From an uncultured Clostridia bacterium (GTDB taxonomy: Bacteria; Bacillota; Clostridia; TANB77; CAG-508), in contig CAKOSX010000003.1 in the NCBI GenBank assembly GCA_934119935.1, positions 1 to 64,000 on the forward strand: DNA of 64,000 nucleotides. Direction: 5' to 3'. Below, one piece after another: positions 35,042-45,892 of the stretch. The first letter of the stretch is position 1, and the number at the start of each line of letters is the position of its first letter. The notes under the pieces are model-generated. The model worked only from the letters and a program-made list of their open reading frames with translations. It was not told the DNA's origin and did not search any database. The translations under genes and the position numbers were made by a program.

Positions 35042-38000
35042 CTATTTTCTCTTTTTTAATACTACCAATGTTATTGTTATTCCTGCGATTAAGATTAGAG
35101 CTATTGCTCCGCCTAATACGTAGAATAGATGTGTGTTACCAAATGGAGGTAATATTACTACTTCTTGTGAATCGTCTGCGTCTATTTCTTGTGGTTCTAA
35201 TGTTGGGTCTTGGTTACCTACAACTGAGTATGACATTTTTCTACCAACTGTGTTTTGTGTTGTTACAAGCTCTGTCATGTTGTTATATATTCTGTCATCA
35301 CTACTACTGTCTTGAGTAATCATTTGTGTTAATATTAATTGTACTCCGCTTACACTTTGTGTACTGTTTACAGTGTTTAATGCGTTCATTGGGTCATCTT
35401 TAAATGCTTTGGCAATTTTGTCTTTTACATTTGATTGGTCTGCAATTACTGGTATTAAACCTTTTGAAGCAGCTGTTGTTCTGATTATATGGTTTTCTGT
35501 ATAGTTCTTAACGTTTGCTTCTAATTTCTTATTCAATAATCCCTTGTTTAGTAATTCATCACTCGAGATTACTTCCCATTCTTGGTTTTGAGCCTTATTA
35601 AATTGTAGGTTATTTCTTGTTGCCGAATTATCATCGTTAGAATTATATTCGTGTACTTGCGTTCCAACATAGTCTACTAACATTACTGGATTTGTTTTTA
35701 CTATTGTATCTGTGTTTGCAACTTTACCTGTGTAGTAGAATTGATCTTCATTGTAGTCTACTTCACCAACGTTTGCTACTGTTATAGCATATGTTATTTG
35801 AAGTGTTGAGCCATGCATCAATTCCTCGTCCATTGTAAGTTGAACTTTACCTTTGTTTGTAGAGTTCTGTCTAACTACTGGGTTTAGCATTAAACTATTG
35901 TTGTAGTTCTTGTTTGTGCTATACTCATTTTCTGTATCCTGTCCGTGAGCTACATGATTTATCCATAATACGTTTGTTGCTCTAGCCGATGCATCGAATA
36001 ATGTGCTATTGTTTGCAAGTGTTAATTTAACATTTGTAATTTGTTTTGTAACTTTAAGCTGTGCCTTTGGTCTTTGTACTAAACCTAAGTCTAAGTCTTT
36101 TAATACGTAGTAGCCAGCCATTTGATAATTTTCTTTACCTATATTGTCATGTCCTGTACCAGATGTATTTGTTACTCCAGGTTCTTCACCATTTCTGTTA
36201 TATTCGAAGTTCACATCTATTTTTCCAGATTCTGCAGTCATATATGTATTCTTCATGAATTCATTTAATAAGCTCTTCATTTCATCAGCAGTGTATTTTT
36301 CACCATTATATTCTGGTATATTCTCATAAGAAGCTAATACTTCTGCTAAGTGGTTTGTCATATCTCCATTAGAGTATGCTTCAACGTTCTTTCTTGCATT
36401 GTTGCAATTTGTTCCGTTGTCTGTATCTGTTACCCAACCTTGGTTTACTAACCAATCTCTGTTTGGTGCAATATTTACAACATTTTCATTCTTATTCATT
36501 ATATCTTTAGCGTCTGAATATTGTCCTTTGTCTGCTTCACTAAAGTTATATTGATATGAACCAGTTGTGTTGTTCGTATATGCTCCTGAGCCATTGTTTA
36601 CACCAACTTGATATGAAGTTGATTTGTAATCTTGACCATTATAAGAGTTCTTGTTTAATCCGATATTTGCAGATGAAGCAGAGTATCCACTTCCTTCTGT
36701 TTTCTTCTTATATCCTTCTAGTGAATCATATAAGTTTGTTACAGGATTTTCTTCTTCTTTTCCAGTGTTGTAATTTGTATATGTTGTTCCAAGAACTGTA
36801 CTTTCATTAGAGCCATATACGAATCTAACAATGTAGTTACCTGGTGCAAATGATGTAAATTTGTATTTACCATCTGCATTTGCAGTATCTATTGAATAGT
36901 CTGGTACTAAACCACTATTATTGATAATAGGTGTTGTTGAATCTGTGTTTCCAGAAAGAACTTCTTTCCATATATACTCATATGTTTTTCCATCTTTTCC
37001 TTGTCTTAATTCAACTAGTTGTACTCTTACACCGTTTATTCCGGTTTCATTGTTTTTTAGTCCATCTCCGACTCTTGCATTTTGCTCATCTACATTTCTA
37101 GTATCCTCAAATACCGTTCCTTCTACCGTTCTTAAGTTATCTCTATTTAAGATAATTCTAATATTTGGAGCTTTATCTGTATCATTTTCGAAGTTTTCAT
37201 ACTTGATTACTCCGTCTTTTGGTACATCTGTTGGGTTTAAGTTACCTGGTGTAGAGTTGCAATCTGCTATACCTGCTATATCTCCAGTCTTATATTCTTG
37301 TTGTGTTTGTGAATTGCCAGTGTTTGGAGCTTTTGCCTTTTGTCCATAGTATGATTTGTATCCATTTATTTCAGCTATGTTCTCTTTACCAACTCCATTA
37401 GCTGTTCCGCTTGCAGCATCTTCATCTAGAAGTATGTTTCTTGCAGCATCTTTGTTTACCATAAATGTTACATAGAAGTATACATCTTTATTGCTGTCTG
37501 GGTCTGATAATGGGAACATATTGCTTGTTACAGTATCATTTGCCGCATTACTGTAGCTTTGATCACCTGTAATATATAGGTTCTTGTATCCAGCTATTGT
37601 AGTTTGAGTTTCTACTCCATATCTACTAGCATCTTTCAAATATACATTTCCAATCTTATTTCCGGCATTATCGCCTAAATATGAACGGTCTTGTACATAT
37701 GTGTAATCTGCATCGTAGTAATCTACAACTTCTGTTACAGCTGCTGCGATATTTTCTGATCTGTTACGTATTGTAAATTTGTATGTTACATATACTTTTA
37801 ATTCAGAATCTTCTGATAATCCAAGATTATCTAATGATGTTGCATTATCCGCAATTTTATAGTTATCAACTTTGTAATCATAGTCTTCTCTGTATAACTC
37901 TCTTGAATAATCGTAATTATAGTATCCATCTGAGATTCTTGTTTTAATTTCCCAATATGAATTTCCAGCTGCATCTTTCTCTAAGCTTTCTCTCTTATTA

Positions 38001-40303
38001 TATTTGTATACTTGTGTTTTGCCATTAATTTCTAATGTTGCCTTGTATACATCTTTTCTTAATGCTAAGTCTAATTGTTCTCTTAGAACTAAGCCTAAGT
38101 TAATGTGATGCATTATATCTGGATTCTTATATAATGTTTCAATTCTTTGTGCTGCAACAAATTTTAATACTTGTGCTGTGTTTGAATCTGCATTTAAGAA
38201 ATCCTCTGTTACGAATACTTGGAATCCAGGGTATAGATCCTTTGTTGTATTACCGTTGCATGTGTATGCGTTCATCATAGATTGGTTTACATACTCATCA
38301 TCAGATTTTCTTTCACCTTGACTATCTACTTTTCCATTGATATTTCCAAACTTATCTATTGTTCCAGCTTTTTCTAGTTCATCTCTTGTATGCATTTCAC
38401 TCGGATTACTTGTTGTAACTGTGTTCTTTGGAGCCGAGCCAATTTCTCTAAATGATGCATTGAACTCATCTCTTTCTTTCAATATGTCCAAACCTTTAGA
38501 TGTATTATCCCAATTTTTATCTTCTCTATTTACGTTGTAAATTGTTGGTTGATAATATTGTCCATTATATGTGAATTTTACATAGTATTGGTACATTGCA
38601 TTTTGATTTTGGAATAAGTATTCTCCATTATCATCTGTTGTTGTCGCACCAATAAATTTACCTGATTGATTTCCATCTGTTCCAGAAACTTGGTATAATG
38701 AAACTTTAACATTTGACATTGGCGTGTCTACTTCTTTATTAAATAATCCATCATATTTGTTTTCTTTTCCAGCTCTGTTATCTACCCAAACTCTTCCGCC
38801 TAATTCGAATGTTAAATTAATTGGAATGTCTATGTCTGGCGTATCTGGTGTATCTGGTTTATCTGGCTTTTTACTATCTGGTTTTCCGCTTACAGTTGCT
38901 GTATATACATTGTATGTTCTGCTTCCATCAAGAGCAACCCTTAATTGTTGAGCACGTATACTTCTAACTGGATATTCAGTCATTTGTACAAATGGTTGTA
39001 CTACAACTACACCTTTTGATGATGAAGTGTAATTTGCTGTTACTTTACCATATCTAATAACCGTTTTTCCTCTCCAGTTCTTTTTAAAATACGTATACCT
39101 AATTGTGCCCATTCCATAGCCTTCTCTTAGGCGATATTTATTGTAATTTACTGATGAAACATATCCAATATATTGATATACATTTGCATGTGTATCTAAT
39201 ATATTAAATTTAACAGTTGACTTTTCAAGGTACTCAAGGTCTACATACATATTTACTGTTTTTGGATAGTTTGTTTTTTCAGCTGAGAATTTTACATAAA
39301 ATTTAGCATTTGAAGCAGGATATTTCTTTTTCAATCCATTTGAACCCGATACTGTTGCTCCAATAAATTCTATCTCGAAGTCATCTGTATTTTCATCGTA
39401 TACTAAAGTTTTTTCATTATCCGTTCCTTTATCTGTTACTAAGTATATTGCCTTTATGTATGAAATATCTTCATAATAAGGATATGTAGTACTTAAAGGA
39501 CCTACAATATAACTCTTAGTTGCTTGATTTACAATTACTTGAGCCTCTGCTTGTGGATCATTAGTAACACTTTTTGTATTTTCTTCATCTTGCTTTCCAG
39601 TTTTCGTTCCAGAAGCATATGAATCACTCTTCATACCATGAATTTGGGCTTTGTATCCATTACCATTAATATAAGTGTCTACAAAATTTTGATATGATTC
39701 TGCTTTCTTAAATAATGTCTTCCCATTATCAGTTAAATGTCCTGCATCTGGTACTTTACCATCTAAATCCGCAACTAACCAATGTGCTGTTTGTATATCT
39801 GATAATGAATATCTATTACGTATTGAACCAGTAACACCCGAATAAGCATTTTCCATTGTAGTTAATACAAATGATAACTTCGTATTAGTTGAAGTTTCTG
39901 TCGTACCAACCTGTTTATAATGGTCTTCGGCTCTAGTTTGAGTTTCCATTATGACAACTTCTGGTCCATATATTGCACTTCCGTTCCAATCTTTTTGTTT
40001 AGTTTCTGGGTTAGTTGTATCATCATCCGTATCTTTTGGCGTTTTCCAGTTACCTAATTGTGCTAGCAGTTCTTTCATTAATGCGCTCGATTTACTTCTA
40101 GCCTTATTTTGTGCTTCAATTATAGCTAAATTTTGATTTCCACTTCCTAAATATCCATATCTTACAGAAATCATTGGCTCACTATTGTCAATTGCCCATT
40201 TGTCTGAACCTCTTTGCCCAGGCCCATATGATTGCTCATAATGTATGTTACTATAGCCTAAAGGGATCATTCCCCATCCGCCTTTTCCTAGATACTTCAT
40301 CAC
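35042..40303 (-). CDS. Giant surface protein A1, main fragment after frameshift
   Basis: This 1,753-codon frame continues the N-terminal fragment at 40251-40715; together they make one A-family protein of about 1,890 aa. The Gln of the presumed thioester is in SLSDIQTAHW (residue 171 of this frame). A Pro/Asp linker (KPDKPDTPDTPD) leads to an SdrD-B-like domain (about 495-590, FELGGRVWVDNRAGKENKYDG to FTYNGQYYQP) and a second one near 1,055-1,165. A late region has DUF11-like text (LQITYAITVANVGEVDY). The end is VVILPPFGNTH, a membrane helix and KKRK. Probably cell-surface anchored. The frame has no ribosome binding site of its own at 40303, so independent translation is unlikely. Confidence 0.85.
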   Translation of the reverse strand: MMKYLGKGGWGMIPLGYSNIHYEQSYGPGQRGSDKWAIDNSEPMISVRYGYLGSGNQNLAIIEAQNKARSKSSALMKELLAQLGNWKTPKDTDDDTTNPETKQKDWNGSAIYGPEVVIMETQTRAEDHYKQVGTTETSTNTKLSFVLTTMENAYSGVTGSIRNRYSLSDIQTAHWLVADLDGKVPDAGHLTDNGKTLFKKAESYQNFVDTYINGNGYKAQIHGMKSDSYASGTKTGKQDEENTKSVTNDPQAEAQVIVNQATKSYIVGPLSTTYPYYEDISYIKAIYLVTDKGTDNEKTLVYDENTDDFEIEFIGATVSGSNGLKKKYPASNAKFYVKFSAEKTNYPKTVNMYVDLEYLEKSTVKFNILDTHANVYQYIGYVSSVNYNKYRLREGYGMGTIRYTYFKKNWRGKTVIRYGKVTANYTSSSKGVVVVQPFVQMTEYPVRSIRAQQLRVALDGSRTYNVYTATVSGKPDSKKPDKPDTPDTPDIDIPINLTFELGGRVWVDNRAGKENKYDGLFNKEVDTPMSNVKVSLYQVSGTDGNQSGKFIGATTTDDNGEYLFQNQNAMYQYYVKFTYNGQYYQPTIYNVNREDKNWDNTSKGLDILKERDEFNASFREIGSAPKNTVTTSNPSEMHTRDELEKAGTIDKFGNINGKVDSQGERKSDDEYVNQSMMNAYTCNGNTTKDLYPGFQVFVTEDFLNADSNTAQVLKFVAAQRIETLYKNPDIMHHINLGLVLREQLDLALRKDVYKATLEINGKTQVYKYNKRESLEKDAAGNSYWEIKTRISDGYYNYDYSRELYREDYDYKVDNYKIADNATSLDNLGLSEDSELKVYVTYKFTIRNRSENIAAAVTEVVDYYDADYTYVQDRSYLGDNAGNKIGNVYLKDASRYGVETQTTIAGYKNLYITGDQSYSNAANDTVTSNMFPLSDPDSNKDVYFYVTFMVNKDAARNILLDEDAASGTANGVGKENIAEINGYKSYYGQKAKAPNTGNSQTQQEYKTGDIAGIADCNSTPGNLNPTDVPKDGVIKYENFENDTDKAPNIRIILNRDNLRTVEGTVFEDTRNVDEQNARVGDGLKNNETGINGVRVQLVELRQGKDGKTYEYIWKEVLSGNTDSTTPIINNSGLVPDYSIDTANADGKYKFTSFAPGNYIVRFVYGSNESTVLGTTYTNYNTGKEEENPVTNLYDSLEGYKKKTEGSGYSASSANIGLNKNSYNGQDYKSTSYQVGVNNGSGAYTNNTTGSYQYNFSEADKGQYSDAKDIMNKNENVVNIAPNRDWLVNQGWVTDTDNGTNCNNARKNVEAYSNGDMTNHLAEVLASYENIPEYNGEKYTADEMKSLLNEFMKNTYMTAESGKIDVNFEYNRNGEEPGVTNTSGTGHDNIGKENYQMAGYYVLKDLDLGLVQRPKAQLKVTKQITNVKLTLANNSTLFDASARATNVLWINHVAHGQDTENEYSTNKNYNNSLMLNPVVRQNSTNKGKVQLTMDEELMHGSTLQITYAITVANVGEVDYNEDQFYYTGKVANTDTIVKTNPVMLVDYVGTQVHEYNSNDDNSATRNNLQFNKAQNQEWEVISSDELLNKGLLNKKLEANVKNYTENHIIRTTAASKGLIPVIADQSNVKDKIAKAFKDDPMNALNTVNSTQSVSGVQLILTQMITQDSSSDDRIYNNMTELVTTQNTVGRKMSYSVVGNQDPTLEPQEIDADDSQEVVILPPFGNTHLFYVLGGAIALILIAGITITLVVLKKRK

Positions 40304-40715
40304 GAGCTAATTGTCTTAAATATGCTTTTACTTTAGTTACAAAATTAGAATATCCATATCCATTACCCGTTGTATATCCAATTTCGTCTATATAGTGTTT
40401 TTTCGAATCGAATTCTCCAAATCTAACTGCTTTACCAGCATCATTACAGTATACTGTTCCTGTACTCATATTGGTTGTCCATGCTTCATATGGAAACTGA
40501 CTATCTGCATTTCCTGAAAAAGTTCTTTGTTTTAATATTTGAGGAAATAATCCAGATGGGCTGTAACTTAATGATGGCATACCACTAGTTGCATTTCCTT
40601 GCCATGTTCCATAAGCTAGAGAAACATTACTTAATGAAAACAATGTTGTTATTAAAATTGTAGCAGTTGCTATTGTTGTTATTAAACATTTTTTTAATGT
40701 TTTATTTTTATTCAT
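40251..40715 (-). CDS. N-terminal fragment of surface protein A1 (signal peptide and thioester Cys half)
   Basis: A 154-codon frame with GAAAGGAG before the ATG. It has a signal peptide (about residues 10-34, ending VSLAYGTW), then the A-family opening SPSGLFPQILKQRTFSGNADSQFPYEAWT and the conserved STGTVYC with Cys90. Homology to A2 and A3 stops near LARDE, and the frame ends at 40251 after unrelated residues. The continuation is in the next frame from about 40303. Adding one more copy of GTGATGAA at 40296-40303 would join the frames smoothly as RDEVMKYLG; a one-base deletion would also restore the frame. It lies 15 bases after B1. Confidence 0.8.
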   Translation of the reverse strand: MNKNKTLKKCLITTIATATILITTLFSLSNVSLAYGTWQGNATSGMPSLSYSPSGLFPQILKQRTFSGNADSQFPYEAWTTNMSTGTVYCNDAGKAVRFGEFDSKKHYIDEIGYTTGNGYGYSNFVTKVKAYLRQLARDEVSRKRRMGNDPFRL

Positions 40716-40730
40716 CTTTCTATCTCCTTT

Positions 40731-43700
40731 CTATATTAATACTTTCTTTTTTATCATGTATATTCCTACCCCAACTATTGCAATTACTGTTAATACTAAT
40801 GTAGTATAAATTACTACGTCGCCAGTCTTTACAGACGCTAAAACATTTGCTGTTGAATAGTCATCTTCATTTGTTGCTTTATTTCCAGGTGTTGAATCAA
40901 CATCTAGTGCACCATAATCGTTTGATGTTTCATATATTTCTGCTGAGTTATTTATTAATCCAAAGTCTCCATCACCGTTCATATTCTTTGTTAATATTAA
41001 TGTTACTTCTTTGCTCTCCCCTGGATTAATTATTGTATTTGCAAGTGAGGCATTGTATATTACTCCATCTTTTCCTTCATACCAATCTTTATTAAGTTCT
41101 GAATTGAACTTTAATTCTGTTGGTAGGTAATCTGCTAATTTCTTAACATATCCTGCAATTCCACCTTCATTTGTAATTGTGAATTTATATTCCACAACCA
41201 TTGATGATGTATTTGCATATTTAGCTTCAAAATCTATTTTTGCAAGTTTACTATTATAAACATGCTCTGTTGTATTTTTTCCGTTGTTTACTGTTATTGC
41301 TTGTACTATTTTATCTAATCTTAAATCAAATTTTGCATCTTCAACTATACCTAAATCAATATTAAATTGGTTAGTATCAGATAATACTATTTCTTCTGTA
41401 ACAGCTGCTATTTGGTCTTTTCCTTCGTAGTTAACTGTTTTATCTATCGCATCTGAGTTAAGTTCATCACTTACACCAGATTTTTTATAAGTTGTAGGAC
41501 TATAGTTAGATGAATCGTAAAAGAATATTACACTATATTTTCCTTGTGGTACATTATTAAACATATATGAACCATCTGTTCCTGTTGTTGTAATGCATTG
41601 TTCATTATCTGAATTTATTGCTATATTACTTGTACTGTTGTCTAATAGTAAAACTTTAACTCCAGAAACTCTTTGTTCACTTGCGTCTTTTATACCATCC
41701 TTATTTTCGTCGATCCACACAGTTCCTATTACTTTTCTTGTTTCTTTCTTAGTATCATCTGGGTCAACATTTACATCTGTTTTTTCAAAATGTTTAATTT
41801 TGTGTGATACAGAATTTGTTTCTACCTCTCCAATATCTTCATGTGAGAATTTACCTTTGTTTGATATTTCTGTGTCATTGTCTATTGAATTTGCAACCAC
41901 ATGGACATTTATTATTACCTTTTGTCCTGCTGATAAATAGAATTTTGTATTTATACTTCCATCACTATTTATATCAACGCTACTATCAATTGTACCATCT
42001 TCATATATAATTTCTATGTATTTAAAAGTAACTTCTTTTGGAAGTACATCTGAAAATTCCACATCATTTAAATATATGTCTGATAAATTTTGAGCAGTAA
42101 ATGTATATGCAAAATCCTCTCCAGCCGATATTGTTGTTCCTACTGGAATATTGGATGTTTGTACAACATTAATGCCTGGTTTATTTATTGTAACTGATAT
42201 ATCATCAATATTTTCTGTTTCTGTTCCATCGGCTTTTACATTACTTGTTATTGTTATATCTTTCTTGTAAACTTCATTTGTCAATTTGCCAACTTTTGTG
42301 TTTACAATTAAAGTTTTTCCTCCTTCTCCATCTACATCTCCGACTTTTACAGTTATTTTTTTGCCACTTACTTTTACACTAGCAGTTGAAGTAATATCAT
42401 CATCACTAAACGTTTCTTCATTAAATTTTGTTAATTTTATTGAATCATATTCTAACTCATCTGGTAAAGTAAATGTTACAACTGTGTTCTTTCTGCTATT
42501 ATCAATCTTTTCATCTTCAGATTCATAATTATATTGAGATGATCTTAATGCAACTTGGAAAGAATATGTTTCTCCTTCTTTGCGACTTGTGTATTTCGAA
42601 CTGATTTGAGTATCAAAATATACTCTTTCAATTATATTTGATACAGTATTTGTTTCTACCGGTATTGTATCTCCATATCCGACTGAAGCTTTTACTTCTA
42701 CCTTTTTTGTTTCATCACTTTGTGTTCTAAATTTAAGAGTCTTTTTTAATGATGAATTAGCTTTTATATTTCCCACCTTTATAATTAGTGTTTCTGTCTC
42801 AAAATCATTAAGTTCTTCATCATATTTTTCAATTTCATTAAGTATTCTTTCATATTTTTCAATTTCACTATCACTTAATTCTTCATCCTCTGACATATTA
42901 GCAAACTCATCTAATTGAGATTCATCAAACTCATCATCTTCTGGAACCTTATATTCATATTCATCTCCGTCTTGAGGTATAAAACTTAATTCAGATGGCA
43001 ATTTTATTTCTACTGTTGCATTTTCTGCATCTACAGCTCCAGTATTGTTTATTGTTAATTCATATTCTAGTATTTCACCAGATTTTACGCTAGCACCTTC
43101 GCCTATTGTTGAAACTAATTTTGCATCTAGTTTTGCAATACTTCCAGTTGTTAATCCTATTTTAGTTGCTATTGCCTTATCCGCAATTGTTCCTGATGCT
43201 TTGTTATTGTTGAAGAATACTCCATAATTTTCATAAGCTTCTTGGTCATAATCTAAGTTTGCAGGTAATGTTGCTTTATATGAAAATGTAATTGTGTCTC
43301 CACCGTTCATTGCATAATTTTCACTTAAAACTATCATGTAAGATTTGATGTTTGAGTAATCTGTTACACTTGTTTTCCAGCCATTTTGCGCATTATTTAA
43401 GTCTGTTGTTGCTTCGCCATTTTCTGAATAATAAACTGTGAATTTTGAGCTATCTATTCCTGTTACTGTTATTCCAGAAGCAAGTGGCATTGTCATTGTT
43501 GAACCAAGATTCAATGATGTTGATACGTCTTTATTGTCTTTAAATGGTGTTCTTCCTAATACTACTACATGATCTAGTGTGTTTTCGTAATTGTTTATTA
43601 CGTTCATTTTATATGTAACTTCTTTTTGCTCTGCTTTTGTTGGTATTAATGCTTTTTGAGCTTCTCCATTAATAACTTCTATTGTTTCGTCGCCATTGTA

Positions 43701-45860
43701 GCCTGTCATAGAATTTGTTGTTACAACACCTGATGGAGCAATGTATTTAACATCTGTTTCAACATTTGTAACTGTTGAATCTCCATTTATGATTTCTGCT
43801 GTTATTTTTGTGTTTGTTGTTGGTGTTAATTTATTTAATGTAATGTCTGCCATTAATGTAACTGTTGCACCTTTTGCGGCAGCATTATTGTATTTTGTTT
43901 GTGTTCCATTTACTTTTAATGTTAATGTTTTTGTACCATCTTCATTCTCATCGTATTCTATTGAATCTTCGTCTATTTCCAACTCTTCATCAAAATATAC
44001 TTGCCAATCTTTTATAAAAAGTGTTTCTATGTTAGCTGGGAAAGTAATTTTAATAGTTGGGTTTGAATACATTGTATCATCTGCGCTGTCATTTTCTAAT
44101 GTAACTTTTATTTCTACATTTTCGTTTTTTACTATTGTAGATAATCTATTGTTGCTTGTTGTTATACTTGCTTTTTGTGTTGGTTCTGTTAAATCAATAT
44201 TTTTTGTGCTTTCTGTATTTACAATATCTGTATCAGCATTTTTTGCTGTTCCTGTTACTTGAGTTTTTATTTGTGTAAAGTTCTTTAATTGACTTGTGCT
44301 GTATTCTATATTTTTTGCTAGTGCTTTTGTTATTTTTAGCACTAAGTTTCCTTCAGCTTGTGGCTTTGATGTTTTTACTGTTATACTATTTGTATTAAAT
44401 TTTGTTAAATCAACTACTATTTCATTATCTGTTACTGTTGTATCCTTGTTTATTGTAGCAAGTGATGTTCCAGCTTCATTTAAAATAGTAATTTCACCAT
44501 TTTCTCCAAATATTTTATCAAATTCTTGTTTTGATATTGTTAACGATTTGTTATATGCATAATTTGTTCCACCAACTGTTGTTGATTGCTCATTTCCACT
44601 TTCTGTTACGAATTGATCAACATTTTGTTTTAATACAATCTCATCAATCATATCTGCATATGAAACATGTGCTGTATACTCTACATCATATTCTGTTTCT
44701 TTTTTATTTTCATCTGCTGCGTTCTTGTTATTATATATGTAACCTTTGCTTATGCTTTGTGTTGCATCAGAAGTAAATTCTATTATATCTCCCAATTTTT
44801 TTGTTTGATCTTCGTACCCATCTACATGTGCACTTACTTTGTTTACTCCACTTTGTACATATAAATTCATGCTTGAGCTTACATCATATGTAACTCTTGT
44901 AACTGAATCTTTTACAGCTTGGTATACATCTTCTGAATATATATATGTTACTACAAATTCGTCTGCTGTATTTTTTGACCATTTTATTTTTCCGTTTACA
45001 GCATTGTTGTTTACTGTGATTGTTATTTTTCCGGTTGTACTGTCGTATGTCCAGTTATCTTTAGAAAAGTTATCTCCTTTTACATCTCCATTTGTTGCAT
45101 CTGTCGAATTTGCAACTACGGTTACTGTTTCTGGATATTTATTATTAATTTTTGGAGCAATAATTTCTATAATTGTATTTTTTATTGGCAATACACTATT
45201 CTCAACATATGATTTGACTTTGCCTTGAGTGATTAGCTTGCTTACATTGTTTGCTGAATATGGAATATATTTTGTTATTTCATAATCTAGTTTTGCTTTT
45301 GCATCTGAAGCAGTCCAAGTTGTATGAACAACTATATCTTTCTTTACTGCAACTTCTTCGCCCTTCGCATTTACATATGTTCCCGTAAATTTTATTGTAT
45401 TGTCTCTGTTAAACATATCTTCGCTTATTTCATCTTTTTTGTCTAAAGATATTTTTATTTGCTCTGTTACATTCTCTCCGTTGTTTATTTGATTGAATCT
45501 TATTTTTTTGTTTTCTGTATCTACTGTTTGAATGTTCTCAGAGTCTTCATTTTTTGCTATTGTGAAGTTTGTGTCTGAAAAATCTACCACTGCATCTTTT
45601 AGATATCCGGCCTTTTTTACGTTTAATGCAATATTTAATTTCGTATCTTCTGCATTAACATCTGCCGAAACAGTATGTTTTCCTCCATCATAATAAACAT
45701 CAAATTCCACATTATCGTTTGTGGTTGATGTTCCTTGGCTTTCTAATGCTTTTGCACTTAAAAAATTGTCTGCCGCATAGCTTACTACAGCTGCTGAATT
45801 GGCATACAATATTGTTGTGGTTAATAGCACTGCGATTATTTTAATAAATTTTTGTTGCAT
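40731..45860 (-). CDS. Giant surface protein B1
   Basis: A 1,709-aa secreted protein of the B family. A signal peptide (about 1-30, ending SYAADNF) is followed by a long beta-rich body with DUF11-like repeats, typified by AEQKEVTYKMNVINNYENTLDHVVVLGR and ILEYELTINNTGAVDAENATVEI. A single SdrD/Cna-B-like domain near 1,372-1,470 opens VIGTVWIDENKDGIKDASEQ. Then comes a domain shared with B2 and B3 (LADYLPTELKFNSELNKDWYEG and DSTPGNKATNEDDYS). The end is SVKTGDVV, one membrane helix and IKKKVLI. An acidic stretch near 965-1,010 is specific to B1. AGGAGG precedes the start, with a TTGAAA-17-TATAAT promoter. It is first gene of a B1-A1 pair. Ligand and function are unknown. Confidence 0.85.
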   Translation of the reverse strand: MQQKFIKIIAVLLTTTILYANSAAVVSYAADNFLSAKALESQGTSTTNDNVEFDVYYDGGKHTVSADVNAEDTKLNIALNVKKAGYLKDAVVDFSDTNFTIAKNEDSENIQTVDTENKKIRFNQINNGENVTEQIKISLDKKDEISEDMFNRDNTIKFTGTYVNAKGEEVAVKKDIVVHTTWTASDAKAKLDYEITKYIPYSANNVSKLITQGKVKSYVENSVLPIKNTIIEIIAPKINNKYPETVTVVANSTDATNGDVKGDNFSKDNWTYDSTTGKITITVNNNAVNGKIKWSKNTADEFVVTYIYSEDVYQAVKDSVTRVTYDVSSSMNLYVQSGVNKVSAHVDGYEDQTKKLGDIIEFTSDATQSISKGYIYNNKNAADENKKETEYDVEYTAHVSYADMIDEIVLKQNVDQFVTESGNEQSTTVGGTNYAYNKSLTISKQEFDKIFGENGEITILNEAGTSLATINKDTTVTDNEIVVDLTKFNTNSITVKTSKPQAEGNLVLKITKALAKNIEYSTSQLKNFTQIKTQVTGTAKNADTDIVNTESTKNIDLTEPTQKASITTSNNRLSTIVKNENVEIKVTLENDSADDTMYSNPTIKITFPANIETLFIKDWQVYFDEELEIDEDSIEYDENEDGTKTLTLKVNGTQTKYNNAAAKGATVTLMADITLNKLTPTTNTKITAEIINGDSTVTNVETDVKYIAPSGVVTTNSMTGYNGDETIEVINGEAQKALIPTKAEQKEVTYKMNVINNYENTLDHVVVLGRTPFKDNKDVSTSLNLGSTMTMPLASGITVTGIDSSKFTVYYSENGEATTDLNNAQNGWKTSVTDYSNIKSYMIVLSENYAMNGGDTITFSYKATLPANLDYDQEAYENYGVFFNNNKASGTIADKAIATKIGLTTGSIAKLDAKLVSTIGEGASVKSGEILEYELTINNTGAVDAENATVEIKLPSELSFIPQDGDEYEYKVPEDDEFDESQLDEFANMSEDEELSDSEIEKYERILNEIEKYDEELNDFETETLIIKVGNIKANSSLKKTLKFRTQSDETKKVEVKASVGYGDTIPVETNTVSNIIERVYFDTQISSKYTSRKEGETYSFQVALRSSQYNYESEDEKIDNSRKNTVVTFTLPDELEYDSIKLTKFNEETFSDDDITSTASVKVSGKKITVKVGDVDGEGGKTLIVNTKVGKLTNEVYKKDITITSNVKADGTETENIDDISVTINKPGINVVQTSNIPVGTTISAGEDFAYTFTAQNLSDIYLNDVEFSDVLPKEVTFKYIEIIYEDGTIDSSVDINSDGSINTKFYLSAGQKVIINVHVVANSIDNDTEISNKGKFSHEDIGEVETNSVSHKIKHFEKTDVNVDPDDTKKETRKVIGTVWIDENKDGIKDASEQRVSGVKVLLLDNSTSNIAINSDNEQCITTTGTDGSYMFNNVPQGKYSVIFFYDSSNYSPTTYKKSGVSDELNSDAIDKTVNYEGKDQIAAVTEEIVLSDTNQFNIDLGIVEDAKFDLRLDKIVQAITVNNGKNTTEHVYNSKLAKIDFEAKYANTSSMVVEYKFTITNEGGIAGYVKKLADYLPTELKFNSELNKDWYEGKDGVIYNASLANTIINPGESKEVTLILTKNMNGDGDFGLINNSAEIYETSNDYGALDVDSTPGNKATNEDDYSTANVLASVKTGDVVIYTTLVLTVIAIVGVGIYMIKKKVLI

Positions 45861-45892
45861 ATTTGCTCCTCCTTAAAATTTCACTACTTATA

